Below, piece by piece: positions 12,330 through 23,842 of a stretch of DNA of 64,000 bases. The position numbers and the translations under genes are program-made. Numbering within the stretch: position 1 is the first letter of the stretch; every line of letters starts with the position of its first letter. This DNA is from Cordilura impudica (lineage: Eukaryota > Arthropoda > Insecta > Diptera > Scathophagidae). Under the pieces are notes generated by a model that was not told where the DNA came from, did no database searches, and was given only the letters and a program-made list of their open reading frames with translations. The stretch lies in contig OY821521.1 in assembly GCA_963682025.1 (NCBI GenBank), forward strand, positions 56,947,408 through 57,011,407, in the 5' to 3' direction.

Positions 12330-12984
12330 TATTAGTTCTGATACAAAACTATAACATATATTAGACGATGATTATTTTCCATCCAACATTTCGTCCATAA
12401 CATGTCTTAAAAGCAAGTCAAAAATATAATGCTGGCAACTAATATACTGTGGATGAACAAAGCAACAACTCCGTTTGTTTTGCCTGTGTTATAACGTTAG
12501 ATGTGTCAAAAATGATCATCTTAATTGATTTATACAAATCATATTTGTCTAAAGTTTCCTTTATACCATTAAATATATTTAAAGCTTTACCATTTTCAAG
12601 AAAAAGAACACATAACATAACTTCCGTTGTTTAATTTTTCAATACGATTAACTGTATTTCTTTACCACCAATTTTCTTTCCATCAAAATGAAGGCACAAG
12701 TTTTCATATTTCAATGATTTTTTGTATATATTTTCTATTTCTCCAGCAGATTTTATTACCGCTCTGTATATACTTATTTGTACAGGCGTTGAAATATTTG
12801 CTGTCTTAGCCAATCGTTTATAGATTTTAGATGCTTTGGAAGTGCTTACATTTAAATTTGTAACCAATGATGCAGCTGCCTTAATAGGAACTTTTAGCAT
12901 TTCCGGTGATTTATAATCTTTGTCTTCTAGACCCTTTTCGCCTGTCAAATAATTTTCATTTTCATCGTCGAATATATCATCCAT
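12330..12984 (-). pseudogene. Decayed transposase of an unclassified insect DNA transposon
   Basis: Read on the minus strand from an ATG at 12984, 117 codons are open (acidic start, then a helical region and CLHFDGKKIGGKEIQLIVLKN). After a stop at 12631 the similarity continues through LFLENGKALNIFNGIKE and MIIFDTSNV. In a shifted frame it runs on to SCQHYIFDLLLRHVMDE and YSFVSELI. I recognise this layout from uncharacterised insect transposase-like proteins, in which the DGK, DTT and CQHH-LD blocks occur in this order, but I cannot name the superfamily. Several stops and at least one frameshift make it non-functional. Terminal repeats were not found. Confidence 0.55.
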
Positions 12985-13127
12985 TTCAAAATTGTGGAAC
13001 TGAATCAGAGCCCCGTACAGACTGCCATTCCAAATTTGTATTGGATATATAAAAATCTCTGTTGACTGTAAGCTTTAGGTCTTTTTAAACACTTATGTAA
13101 GTGTTTTACTTTCTGTTCTATAGATAT

Positions 13128-15166
13128 TACCCAGCAAAACTTTCCATTACATGTAATGAGCTTTAGAATAAGAAATCAAAGGTGTCCACTAGTTACCTTT
13201 CCATTACAAAACTCTTTATTTTAACATGGGGGTGTCATTGGAGGAAAGGCCTTACCGGAACTTTACTAGGTAGTGATACAAATAACTAGTCCTTTTTTAG
13301 ATAACAAGCAGGGCTTGAAGTAATTTGTTATATGTATTGAGTAAAGTAACTCGTTTCATAATCGCCTAAAGAAACTAGTTACTTGCTACAGAAATGGAGG
13401 GGTAAAGTAAGTCACAAAATATAATAATATAATAATATAAAATATAATAATACAATTAAAAAATGCGATGTGAAAGAAATTTTTTTTGATGTTGGAATTG
13501 ATGGATTACCAATATTTAAAAGTTCTGCTGTTGGATTATGGCCAATTTTGGGACGTATAGTTAATATACCAAATTGTACAGTATTTGTGATAGGGTCCTA
13601 TGTAGGTCCAAAAAAACCGGTGGATATAAATTCTTATTTGCACGATTTTGTGAATGATTTCTCTGTTTTAAAGAATAATGGCTACTTTATTGGTAATAAA
13701 AAAATTGAAGTGAAAATACGAGCAATAATATGTGATGCCCCAGCTAAGTCCTTTGTGTGTGGCATAAAAGGACATATGGCACTTAATGGGTGCCCAATGT
13801 GCCAACAAATTGGTCAAAGGGTTGAAAACGTTACAACTTTCTCTACAACCGTAGCCGAAAAGAGGACCAATGAAAATTTTTATTTAAGAAAATATACAAA
13901 TTTTTATCACCCAATGCATACTAATATGAAAATGAAGCTAGAAAGCATAGGCATTTTAACGGTTACTCAATTTCCTATTGACCCTATGCTCTTAATAGAT
14001 TTGGGTATCACAAGAAAAATACTGATGCGCATAATCACCAAAAAGACAATCAATCAAATATCTCAATCTGCAGTAACATAAGTTTCTGAAATGCTTTGTT
14101 CATTGCGTTCGCATATTCCACGTGAATTTGCACGAAAACCAAGAACTTTATGCGATATTTCTAGATGGAAAGCGACTGAGTTCAGACAGTTCTCATTATA
14201 CACAGGCATAGTCGTTTTAAAGGATTTTATCCCGACAGAAATTTATGAACATTTTCTTTTACTTCATTGTTCGTACAGAATTCTTTTATCTTCTGCAGTG
14301 GAAAGCGAAATTCATAAGGCACACGAATTGATAAAAACATTTGTTGAAACTTTTCCAGTATTATATGGAAGATCAAGTGTCACGTATAACGTGCACAACC
14401 TTCTTCATTTATCGGAATGTGTCCAAGAATTTGGAGACTTGAATAACTTATCAGCATATAATTTTGAAAACTTTATGCAAAAAATAAAACAAAGTATTAA
14501 AATGCCAAAACACATGTGCAAACAAATTTTTAATATTTTTTCAAACGATAATATCGTTGATAAAAATCAAATTTTTGGCCTCAGATATAAAAATGGTCAG
14601 CCAAAGTCAATATATTTATCATTGGGTTATTTTAGCTCCAAAACACCAGACAACATTTGTTTGACATATGACAAAAAATTTCTTAGATTAACTTATATCG
14701 TAAATGAGGAGAAATTCAAAGCAAAAGCGTTTATTGATTTACAACCTTTTTTCACATATCCCTTTGACTCTATGGATTTAAATATTGTTTTTGCCAATGA
14801 AGATGAGGAATCGGAGGAGAGATTATACGATATAAAAAATGTTGTGGCAAAAGTAGTAAAACTTCCATATAAAGATGCGTTTATTTTGATTCCGGAAATA
14901 CATAATTTTCACAAATAAAAAATTAATATTTTGTTCTTTAATATTAACAAAAAAGAAAAAAAATGATTTTTTAAATTAACATAATATTAACTCATTATCT
15001 ACAGTTTTCAATGACAGAAACAATGGTTATTACTAGTAAATACTTACAGAAAGCATTACCAGGAAGTGCTTACTTTTAGCTTTGAAATAATTCAAAGGGT
15101 ATGGTGTTATTATTACCATGTAATGCAAATTGTAATGACTAATCATTACCAATGATTTGCTGGGTA
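13128..15166 (+). mobile_element. DNA transposon with TACCCAGCAAA terminal repeats, TnpD-like
   Basis: The left end reads TACCCAGCAAAACTTTCC and the right end, as reverse complement, TACCCAGCAAATCATTGG: an 11-bp identical terminal repeat followed by a similar subterminal zone rich in CATTAC/GTAATG units in both orientations. A TA flanks each side, compatible with a 2-bp duplication. It carries a single transposase gene on the plus strand. The CATTAC motifs may be transposase binding sites (inference). Confidence 0.65.
13470..14918 (+). pseudogene. CACTA/TnpD- and DUF4218-like transposase, one in-frame stop
   Basis: Two open segments (13470-14081 and 14091-14918) lie in the same frame and are separated by a TAA at 14079-14081. 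The first part (about 200 residues) resembles the Transposase_21/TnpD fold: DGLPIFKSSAVGLWPILG, then VIGSYVGPKKP, then ICDAPAKSF and a C-x2-C (CPMC). The second resembles DUF4218: FARKPR, ISRWKATEFRQFSLYTG, then YNVHNLLHLSECV and SAYNFENFM. The open frame starts at the DGLP block, so the usual N-terminal 150-250 residues are missing. With only one nonsense codon over about 480 codons this is a rather young loss. TnpD-type proteins catalyse cut-and-paste. The exact superfamily is uncertain because the ends are not CACTA. Confidence 0.7.
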
Positions 15167-15304
15167 TGGCTATTTTCGGAACTTTGAGCTTATTCCAAGA
15201 ATGGAATAATTCTTTTGAAATGGCTTTGTATCTTGCCTTTTTAGACTTGTCTGATGTTGCTAGTCCTTTTTATCTGTCAATAATAAATATTTGCTCGGGT
15301 TTTT

Positions 15305-16523
15305 TTGACCCTTAAGCAAACGCCATAGTGTACTCACACAAACGAACCCCAGGGCCTGGACTGTTTGTATTTTATATGGAGTTTTATGGCTACCGCTAGA
15401 AAATCAATAAAATATACTAGTATATTTTTAAAAAACTATATTTATTAATATTCAAAAGAAATAATAGGTTCATATAAAAAACTCAACGAAATATTAAAAA
15501 AAGTAAGTAGAAATAAATAAATTCAATTTAATTTTTAAATTAAAGGCATGCTTATAAAGTCGAATTTAGTCTCGATTAGATGTAAAGCACATATAGTCAC
15601 ATTTGGAATATTAAAAGCAAACAGTTTTACGATTTGCATCATCGTTATCTTTACAAATTACGCACTTCGATTTGTTTTTCAAGTATTCGGGTCCGCTTTC
15701 TTGAAACAAAATTTTTTTGGTTCTATATTCTTTACAGACCTATTTTCTTCATATATTATGTAAGAAGCTATATCAATTAGGTCAGGCATATTGTAGGCCC
15801 ACCGCTGCACTTCAATACGTTATGAGCCATCAATCTTGTTTAAACGAGGAGAACTAAGACCACTTTGTTCCATCCTTTCCGTAGTAAAAACGATTAGAGT
15901 TGTAGGCCCACCGCTGCACTTCAATACGTTATGAGCCATCAATCTTGTTTAAACGAGGAGAACTAAGACCACTTTGTTCCATCCTTTCCGTAGTAAAAAC
16001 GATTAGAGTTGCAAGTTTTCATTATCTTCTTCACTTTCGGACGAATCTTCAATTCCGTTGTTCACTTGTAATTCTGTCTCAATATCCGAAGCTTCATCTT
16101 CTATATTATTATCTTCATATCACGGGCCTGATACGTTTTCTATATAATTGGCTGTTACCTCTGTCAATAATTCAAAATAATTAGGATCAGATTTGGAAAC
16201 TGGAAACTGGAAACTCTAATAAGAGCGTTGAGCGTTGATGAGATTTTGCAAACAAAAAGATTCTGCTTTTTGTATAAAAGCACAAAAATTACCGTTATAA
16301 ATTGCTATCACAATCACTAACAGAAAGAACACTTTCTGTGCTTTTTTATAAGTTTTGTTTTGATTTTATTTAGTACAGTCTATATGTAACAGTAAAAATA
16401 TGAAATATTTTATTTTTTCCCAAATTTTCTACACAAAATTGAGGAATTCATGTTATCTAGGTAAAAAATTAAAAAAAAGTTCAATAATGTCTGGCTAGGA
16501 CCAGGTATCTACTTAAGGGTTAA
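15305..16523 (-). mobile_element. Non-autonomous piggyBac-like relic
   Basis: The left end TTGACCCTTAAG and right end CTTAAGGGTTAA are inverted copies. The right carries an intact TTAA, the left TTGA, a one-base change in the expected piggyBac TTAA site. The minus strand keeps two coding scraps. One is an acidic N-terminal stretch (EDEASDIETELQVNNG) near 16020-16110. The other is a cysteine-rich C-terminal scrap (KCVICKDNDDANRKTVC then KCDYMC) near 15560-15690, like the piggyBac C-terminal zinc domain. The DDD catalytic core between them is gone. Confidence 0.6.
15792..16009. repeat. Perfect 109-bp tandem duplication
   Basis: Two head-to-tail copies (15792-15900 and 15901-16009) look identical base for base. 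They lie inside the piggyBac relic, between its two coding scraps. The identity implies a recent duplication or an assembly artefact. Confidence 0.9.
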
Positions 16524-16714
16524 TTTAAATAATGAATCTTCTGTATTTGTTATGACTTTAAACGTTGATTTCCTGTTTTCAAAACTATTCAAATTTTTGC
16601 CCCAGTGTATGCAATTTTTCTGTCTGACATTATATAGAATTCGTGTGATTCAAATATTAAACAACAATAACCGTTTTTTTTTTTAAGATTTATTGTAAAC
16701 GACAATAAATGCAT

Positions 16715-17007
16715 GTGTATTTTTTTTATATATTCTGAATTAAGAGCAACATTATATTATATATCAATCGAAAGGTCTCAAGGTGCTGCGTTCATAAAAT
16801 GCAAAAAAATTTGGTAGTTATCCTCTTTGAAGTCATAGGGTGAAAATATTTAAAAAAGGAGAACAATGGGGAAATATTCTCACACTAGGACCTGAAAGAA
16901 GTCAATGGCTACAATTTTTGAGATTTCCGAGAGCTCGACTTTGAGAAATTTCTAATGATGTATAAAATAAGGGTGCTCTTAATTCAGAATATATAAAAAA
17001 AATACAC
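16715..17007. mobile_element. MITE-like inverted repeat, 34-bp perfect arms
   Basis: The arms at 16715-16748 and 16974-17007 are exact inverse complements, with eight T/A in the same place in both. The 225-bp centre has no coding content. No convincing target duplication was found, so this may be an internal stem of a larger element. Confidence 0.6.
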
Positions 17008-17149
17008 TTTTCGAAAAAAAAGCAAACAAAATGCGACATTTTTTGCCAGAAAAGAAAACGGCATTAGTTAAAAGCATTTTTTTAATATATTTGTTTAAAA
17101 GGAACAAGTGTACTTTAAGGCCGGTGCCCCAATTTTATTTATTTTCTTT

Positions 17150-18660
17150 TCGGTAGGGGTTTTTGGGGTGACTGTACCAAAATATTTTTTTCTGCGGTCG
17201 AGCTTATGTATATTTTGACTTTTTGACCCTTTCAGGACCGGATATATTAGGGATTTTACCTACAATTTTAAGTTTTTATAAAATTATTTTGTTATTTCTA
17301 AGGTAGTTCGATAGAAAATCAAATATCTTACTATTTTTTTCAAAAATTTTCATAATACAGTAAAACCCGTTTAATTGCTCCACGCTTAATAACCTTCCAC
17401 GCTTATTGGCCTCGAATTCTAATTCCCCGTTTTTTGCTCAGTTTTTCTAACAATACCCCACGGTTTATTAACTTTCGCTTAATTACCCAATTCGGGTAAT
17501 AACCTCAAATATTTTATCCAGAAAATTTAATTTCCATTAAATTTCCTTAGTTTAATTACCCAAAGTACATATTGGCTCACGATATCGTTTAACCAGATGC
17601 GCGTGAATAATGCTGTAATTTCTAGAAAATTGGTTATCAATAAAGCAAAAGATTTTACTAAAAAAATTAGCTCAGATTTTGAACCGAACAGTGTTGGTTG
17701 AGGAAGTGACTGAGCAGAGATAATATAAAATTCACAAAGATACATGGAGAAAATAATGAAAATGGTCTTCAATGCGCACGAAATTTTCTGAAAAGTAGCA
17801 ATTTTTCTTAACTTTTTCAAAACTAGACTCCTGAAAATATATTTAATGCTGATGAGAGTGGCCTTTTGTTTATAAAGTTGTGGGTTCCAGTCAAAGGCAA
17901 TAAATCTCAAAAAACGTCTAACATTATTAATTTTGTGTAACTCTATGGAAACGTACCAAAATGGTTTGCAATTTACTCCTTAATGTGATACATATAAACA
18001 ATTTTTATACAATAAAATGTCTAAGTTATTCTAATGTCTCTGTTTTACATATGTTCGGATAATTAAATTTTTTGAAGTATTTAAAAATAATCGTCTAGTT
18101 GCCTCTTATGAGGTAATAAAACATGTTCGTTTAAATGCTTTGCCCGCATAATTACCCAAAAATCTTGTACATTTTGACGAGTTAAATAACCGAGGATTAC
18201 TGCATTATGAAAATATAAAGCTTACAATTGGTTAGTTTTCCTAAAAATATAAGTAAGATATTTGATTTTCTATCGAAATAAATTTGAAATGACCATATAT
18301 ATATATATTTTAACATAAACTTAATATTATAGGTAAAATCCATAATATATCCGGTCCTGGAAGGGTTAATAGGTCAAAATGTATATCAAAATGAAGGTAG
18401 TGGATGTAGCTTTTATTCGAGTGTTGTAAATATCAACATTATAGAGATCGTTTTATGAGATAATGCCATGTTTTGAAAAAAAAAAAAAAAACTAAAAATA
18501 TGGTTCATAATGGGTCAACGGATTTCAAATTTAAAACTATCAAATAAAAGATACTCATGTGAGATTCAAAATGGTACATATTGCTCAATTCCGATACTAT
18601 ATAACAAAGTCCATGACTCGGAAAATATCTCGACCGCAAAAAAGAAAATATTTTGCTAGA
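17150..18660. repeat. Large interrupted inverted repeat around a pogo relic
   Basis: The left arm (about 17150-17357) and right arm (about 18203-18660) are inverse related. Shared landmarks include GACCCTTTCAGGACCGGATA against the inverse of TATCCGGTCCTGGAAGGGTT, AAATCAAATATCTTACT against AGTAAGATATTTGATTT, and the GCGGTCGAG/CTCGACCGC pair further out. The pogo-like element sits between the arms. The arms are diverged and the right arm holds extra sequence. Confidence 0.6.
17358..18202 (+). mobile_element. pogo/Tigger-like DNA transposon relic
   Basis: Ends: CAGTAAAACCCGTTTAAT on the left and, as reverse complement, CAGTAATCCTCGGTTATTTA on the right. They start CAGTA as pogo/Tigger elements do, with TA immediately outside on the left. 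Plus-strand scraps of the transposase are readable. One is a CENP-B-like helix segment (NNAVISRKLVINKAKDFTKK, near 17600-17665). The other is the DDE block NADESGLLF near 17841. Multiple stops and heavy internal deletion leave 845 bp. The long minus-strand frame at 17527-17910 is a shadow. Confidence 0.65.
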
Positions 18661-19425
18661 ATAGCAACAAAATGTTTTATAGATGTTGAAAATTTGAAAA
18701 TTTGTGAATCGATAGTCTTTAAAATTTAGAAGAAATATTTTATATCAACTAAAAAAATATAGGCCAAATTTCAACGCGTTTGGTGCGGAAATTTTCTTGA
18801 CAACAGCGAAAAAGTAAGATTGCATTTCTTAATATTTTTTTTATAGCGTTTTTGATATTTGCAAAAAAGAAGTCCTAACCCTAATGAACACACATATACA
18901 AATGCAATATATTGCTTTAAATCTTTTTCCAAAACAATTGTCCCTTAAGGGACATACATGTATAGTATAACTACAAAAACATAAATCCACACAAACACAA
19001 TAATCTCAATTTTAATACACTTCATACGGACGAATATCAAAGTTCTCGTCTATTAATCCACTGATGATGCTACGATACGTAATATATGAGTACATGTGTA
19101 CTCTGGCATACGAGTATCTGTTGTACTTTATACGAGTATACTCGATTGTTAAATGTATGTTGTTGGGAGAATAGTACTTAATTCTCGCCTGATTTATTTG
19201 GTTTTAAAAGCTCTTCGGTGTTTTCATTGAATGATTACACATGAATGATTTTTCAATGGATTTTCATTAAGTGATAAACACATACAACTTTGAGGCAGTA
19301 ACAATTTAAATAATATGCATGTTGTAGCCAACACATTTGTATGATGACTCATTATTATTTCACTATTGGCCACCGTCGCACAATTTAAGTCAAAGCAAGA
19401 ACTAGTGCTATCGATTTTTAATTAA
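18661..19425. other. AT-rich non-coding DNA
   Basis: No gene, terminal repeat or tandem array recognised, apart from short TACGAGTATA-type direct repeats at about 19085-19145. Confidence 0.45.
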
Positions 19426-19614
19426 GATGTTATAAATGTAAGATCTATTGATCGTGCTTCTTATCTAAAGCTTGATCTGGAAAATCTTAACATTATCAAA
19501 TGGTCGATCAGTAAGTCCTACAACAAAATTCAAGATATGGCGTTGGCCGATAGTAAAGTGAAAGTGCGCCTGCTAATTGATGCTGTAGGAGACTTACTTA
19601 CGAATGAGGTTTGA
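19426..19614 (+). CDS. Candidate orphan exon, function unknown
   Basis: A 62-codon open stretch has no ATG at its start and encodes DVINVRSIDRASYLKLDLEN, then NIIKWSISKSYNKIQDMALADS, then KVKVRLLIDAVGDLLTNEV. Its composition stands out: balanced, amphipathic, leucine, lysine and aspartate containing, with codons such as GCG, GCC, GTG, CGC and CTG that are rare in the surrounding DNA. It follows an AAG and runs into GAG-GTTTGA, which could be weak splice sites. I do not recognise the family. It may be a host exon, a gene scrap or chance. No neighbouring exon was found. Confidence 0.35.
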   Translation, partial: DVINVRSIDRASYLKLDLENLNIIKWSISKSYNKIQDMALADSKVKVRLLIDAVGDLLTNEV

Positions 19615-19920
19615 TAACTTAGTGACTATTTGCATAAAATACATTTTTTTTTGGCATAAAGCGCTTTATTTTGCAATGTAGTCGACTTCAAACTCGAGAC
19701 ATTTATTCCACCATTTTTCTAAAACTTTTACTCCTCCAAATAACAGATGTTCTTAAGACTTTAAGATAGGCGCTTGACCCACTCATTTTACCTAAATCTT
19801 TTACCGCGGAGTTAATTCTTCAGGTTTGGATAGCAGCAGGGAATTTAAAATACCATAAACAATTTTTCAAATATTTTTTTAAAAGACAAAGAAAAAATTT
19901 TTAATTTTTTAAAATGTTTA

Positions 19921-20311
19921 TCTATAAATTAATAGGACAGAGGTTTTCTTGTTACCGATGTTTGTTTGTCAGTTTTGATCATATTTTGACCAAACATCCC
20001 TCATTTGAAAGGTATTTATTTTAAGCTGTCCACCAGATTTACAGATTTTAAAATTTTAAAAATTTTTTGGAGTAAAATTCTTTTAAATTTGGTTCTAATA
20101 CACACATAATATTATACAATGGTGTGTGTGTTTATTAAATTTGTTAATATGTTTGAAAAAGCCCTGTGGTAAATTGAAAAATAACGACAATAAAAAGTCT
20201 TGAATTGTGAATTGGTTAAAACTGATTAGCATACCTTTAGGGTCTTTATTAAATGAAAATATAATATTTCCTAGAATTTGCACCCGAATATCGAGGGCTG
20301 GAATCTGCTAG
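19921..20311 (+). mobile_element. Non-autonomous Helitron, family C copy 1
   Basis: Starts TCTATAAATTAATAGG and ends CTGCTAG followed by T. Just before the end lies a CCGAATATCGAG segment, a decayed hairpin. The family is defined by four copies in the window (19921, 21075, 27154, 57590), all with 5' TC and 3' CTAG, the canonical Helitron ends. It carries no open frame of note. Confidence 0.7.
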
Positions 20312-21074
20312 TTATATATTATTACATTATTAACATAACTACATAGTAACTGCTGGAAATTTGGAGATTAGTCTTGACTTGAAAAATTACGATTACAAAG
20401 AGTCTGGCTGTAAGACTACAAGTTTGGTTAGGCGCGCTGCGAGACTCGGCACTCAATGAAAAAATTAAAAAAAAAGGATTTTAAGATTTTTGTGTTTGAT
20501 GATTTTCGTTTTTCGCGATTTTGTTTATGGCGTTTTTCGGTTATGGCGATTTTTGGTTGTGGCGATTTTGAATTTTGAGGTAATTAATGTACTTGCCAAA
20601 AGACGTACGACTGTTGCTTTCATAGTACTTTATATCTTTTTTATGGGATCTACCACGCCTACTAATCCTATCCCGCCCATTTTTGACTGCTAATTCACAT
20701 TAATAGCTGAAAGATTCGTACAAAGCGTCAAGGATTTCCCTTATACAGTACTCCACTTACACATATGATACCATATATTCACTTTGTATGGTTGGTGCTA
20801 CACCCATTGCTTCGATCACACCCTTTTTCGCAAATTCCCTCATTATTACAGCACTCCAGATATATGACACTTAATATGAATTTTGTATGTGTATCATACC
20901 CATTGGCATGGTACTAAATATATATGATATTAAAAAATCAGTTTATATGGGAGGTGCCACGCCCACTAAAAATTAATAAATTAAAAAAATTAATCAATGC
21001 TTGACATGTTTTCTTTGAATTCCTAATTTTGTTTTGTCAATTGTATATAATATTTTTATAATTAAAAAATTTAA
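20312..21074. repeat. Rolling-circle-like repeat text
   Basis: Motifs such as CTACCACGCCTACTAATC and GTGCCACGCCCACTAAAA recur in variants at 55480 and 62500-62930. Such wording is common in Helitron/Helentron bodies of flies. No boundaries could be drawn. Confidence 0.35.
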
Positions 21075-21436
21075 TCCATAATATTTAATAGGCTAGGCGA
21101 TTTCTTGTGACCGATGTTTTGTTCTACCGTTTTATCCCAATTTTGACCAAACGTATATTATTTGAAAGGTATTTCTTTTAAGACTTTTTGTAGATTTACA
21201 GATTTTTAAATTTTTTCCTTTATTTTGAGTAAATTGAAATTTTGAGTAAATTAAATTGAATTTAATTTAATAAAATTATACATATGCTATGTGTGTGTTT
21301 ATTAGATTTGTTAATATGTTTGTTAATGAGTTTGTTTTTTTCATTCACAATAATAATAAACCATAAAAGTGCTGGTTTGTGAATGGGTTAAGTTGAAAAA
21401 TAAAGCACTCGAATTTCGAGCGCTGGAATCCGCTAG
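21075..21436 (+). mobile_element. Non-autonomous Helitron, family C copy 2
   Basis: The best-preserved end structure of the family: 5' TCCATAATATTTAATAGGC, and at the 3' end a 6-bp stem hairpin CTCGAA-T-TTCGAG, 12 bases later CTAG, with T outside. Target A/T context fits Helitron insertion. Confidence 0.75.
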
Positions 21437-21465
21437 TTCTAATAAATCTACAACTATTTGTTTTG

Positions 21466-22265
21466 GTTATAAAATATATAACACTATGGGGTTTGGGTAT
21501 AATGACTTTGTGCTGGTGTTTGTAACTACCAAAAATATTTTGGGTCTACCACCTTTTACTATACCAATCGACTTAGAATCACTTTCTGAGTCTATTTAGC
21601 GGTGTCCGTCCGTTCATCCGTCCGCCTGTGTGTCCATATGAAGTTTGTAATCAAACTACAGGTCGCAACTATGAATATATTTCGATGAAATTTGGCGCGT
21701 AAGCTTTTGTTGGCCATAGGATGAACGCTATTGAAATTGGTGAAATTCTATCTATGTTCAGACCTAATCCCCATACAAATTACCCCTATGAAATCGACAT
21801 AAATTGCCATAAGATCCAAATTATCATATAGATCTCAGTCAAATTGGACTTCTATGTGTTTATTATATCCATTAATCAGTAATCCACAAATAAACCTATA
21901 GGAAAATTCTTAGTCATAGGTCCCATATAAGCTGCTTCCCGATCTTCACTTAAATCTATCAAAAAACAAAAATATTGCACTGATTTTTTTCAAATTTGGT
22001 TTGTATATATTTTTTCAATATATAAGTGACTTTACCAAATATGGTCAGGATCGTTCCATTTTTCGACCTAGTCCCCATATAAATATAACACCCGATATGA
22101 GATATGAAAAAATCTGCAGCCAAAAAAATTAATAACACTGCCACTTTAATTTGGTTTATGCTTACTTTCTATATTCAATTAGTTGGACCGAAGAGATAGG
22201 GCTTCTAATCCATGGTATAGGGTATCGTATAGTGGGTTCAGACCGACTATAATTTTCTTACTTCT
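21466..22265 (+). mobile_element. DINE-1-like Helentron, family A
   Basis: Shares the family A landmarks: CACTATGGGGTTTGGGTATA, a shrunken GTCCGTCCG microsatellite near 21604-21622, CAGGTCGCAA, and the paired GGTATAGGGTATCGTATA, GACCGACT and TTTTCTTACTT end. It lies directly against the following Gypsy fragment. Confidence 0.7.
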
Positions 22266-22615
22266 TTAATAATAGAGAAGATTCTAACCGAAGCCCAAGA
22301 AAAAAAACAGCAGTGGTCTCACCGAATGTAAGCTGAACAACAACAATTTTTTACAAAGTTTTTGAATCAATTTAACAGTCCGGTTTGCAGTTTGGCATCG
22401 AGTTCTACGGCAGTTCCAAAATTTCATAATTTTGACGATGAATGCAACGATTTTCATACTTATAAGCGACAGCTCGAAGAACATTTCAAAGCATCCATTA
22501 AATTTTCTTCGGAAGCAAAAACAAAAGTTTTACTGGAGCTAAGAATAGGAGAATGCTTTTCAAAAGGTTAGACGAAAGTTAGTTAAGCCATTTTGATGAT
22601 AAACTACCAAAAATT

Positions 22616-22990
22616 TTGGCTACAGATGCTTCTTCATACGGCATTGCGGCTGTGGTATCTCATGTCTTCCCAGATGGTTCGGTACGCCCTATCGCTTATG
22701 CATCAAAAACGCTAAATGAAAATCAGAAAAATTGTAGTCAAATAGAATTTATTTTTGTTTCATTTCAATATCAATTATTTTTGGAATACAGAGTTTCACG
22801 ATTACGTATATGGACGTTATTTTACATTGGTTACTGATCATAAACCATTAGTTGTTATTTTCAATCCAACTAAATGAATATCAGTAACATCTGCCAATAG
22901 ATTGCAACGTTAGGCACCAGTATTATCTAGTTATACATATACAATCAAGTATAGATATACAAAACTTCATGGAAACGCTGACGCATTATC
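22616..22990 (+). pseudogene. RNase H domain of Gypsy pol, broken
   Basis: The catalytic Asp block TDASSYGIAAVV is followed by RPIAYASKTLNENQKN, and after a frameshift near 22750-22800 by FTLVTDHKPLVVIF and, past a TGA, by LHGNADALSRL. This region degrades the RNA strand of the RNA-DNA hybrid in an active element. Here the frameshift and stops abolish it. Confidence 0.8.
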
Positions 22991-23569
22991 ACGTCTACCA
23001 TATAAAGGAGGCGCTGATTTCGACAATTCAATAGAAATTAATGAAATTAATATAGAAGAACAATTTCACAGCTTTCCTATATAATTCAAAAATATTACAG
23101 AATTATCCCAAGAGATGACGATTTAGTACAAATCTTAGATCTCATTAAAAAAGGTTGCCATATAAAAGTAGTTCGTTGCCTGCAGATTTATTACCGTATT
23201 GTCGTCATTGAAATAATCTGACATTTAACAGTGATGCTATACACACAAATTTTTCTCGTGTTGTGATTCCTAAAAAGTTAAGACAACATATTTTACGGAT
23301 GATACATTAAGGACATTGGGGTATCCTTAAAATGAAACAAATTGCGGAACATTATTTCCAATATTGTTTCATCATGCCAGGTTTATTATTCACATTCAAT
23401 TCATCCTCCTAAGAAATTTTTATCTTGGCCGAAAGCTACTTCTCCTTGGCAACGTATTAATTTCAGATCCATTTGAAAAATATGTGTGGTTGATAAATGT
23501 AGACTCATTTTCATAATTCCCAAACGTGATAAAGATGGCAAATAGTACTACAATGTCTACTATTAACAA

Positions 23570-23842
23570 TTGACATCCAATGACTTCAAGGTACTTTTTA
23601 AAGTACATTGTATTCAGCATTTGACTACAGCACTTTTTCATCCCTCTTCAAATGGTAATGCAGAACAGATTGTACGTACATTTAAAACTTCTATGGACGA
23701 ACAATTATCAGATGGTTCCAGTTTGCAAGCTTCAGTACTTGCATATTTAACAACATACAGAACAAGTCCAAATACCTCAGGAAAGTCTCCAGCTGAACTT
23801 TTACATGGTCGACAAGTTCTACTAGTAATCACACAATCGTGA
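23570..23842 (+). pseudogene. Integrase core C-terminal part of Gypsy pol
   Basis: An open frame of 90 codons contains the end of the DDE core: ALFHPSSNGNAEQIVRTFKT matches the motif carrying the third catalytic residue (usually NG-AER/E). Glutamate is retained at AEQ. GKSPAELLHGR follows, a strong Gypsy integrase signature. The N-terminal HHCC finger remnant is upstream (near 23260-23370), out of frame. Confidence 0.8.

Noticed and set aside
17527..17910. 127-codon minus-strand frame
   Set aside because: It is the complement of the pogo transposase remnant, which is on the plus strand.
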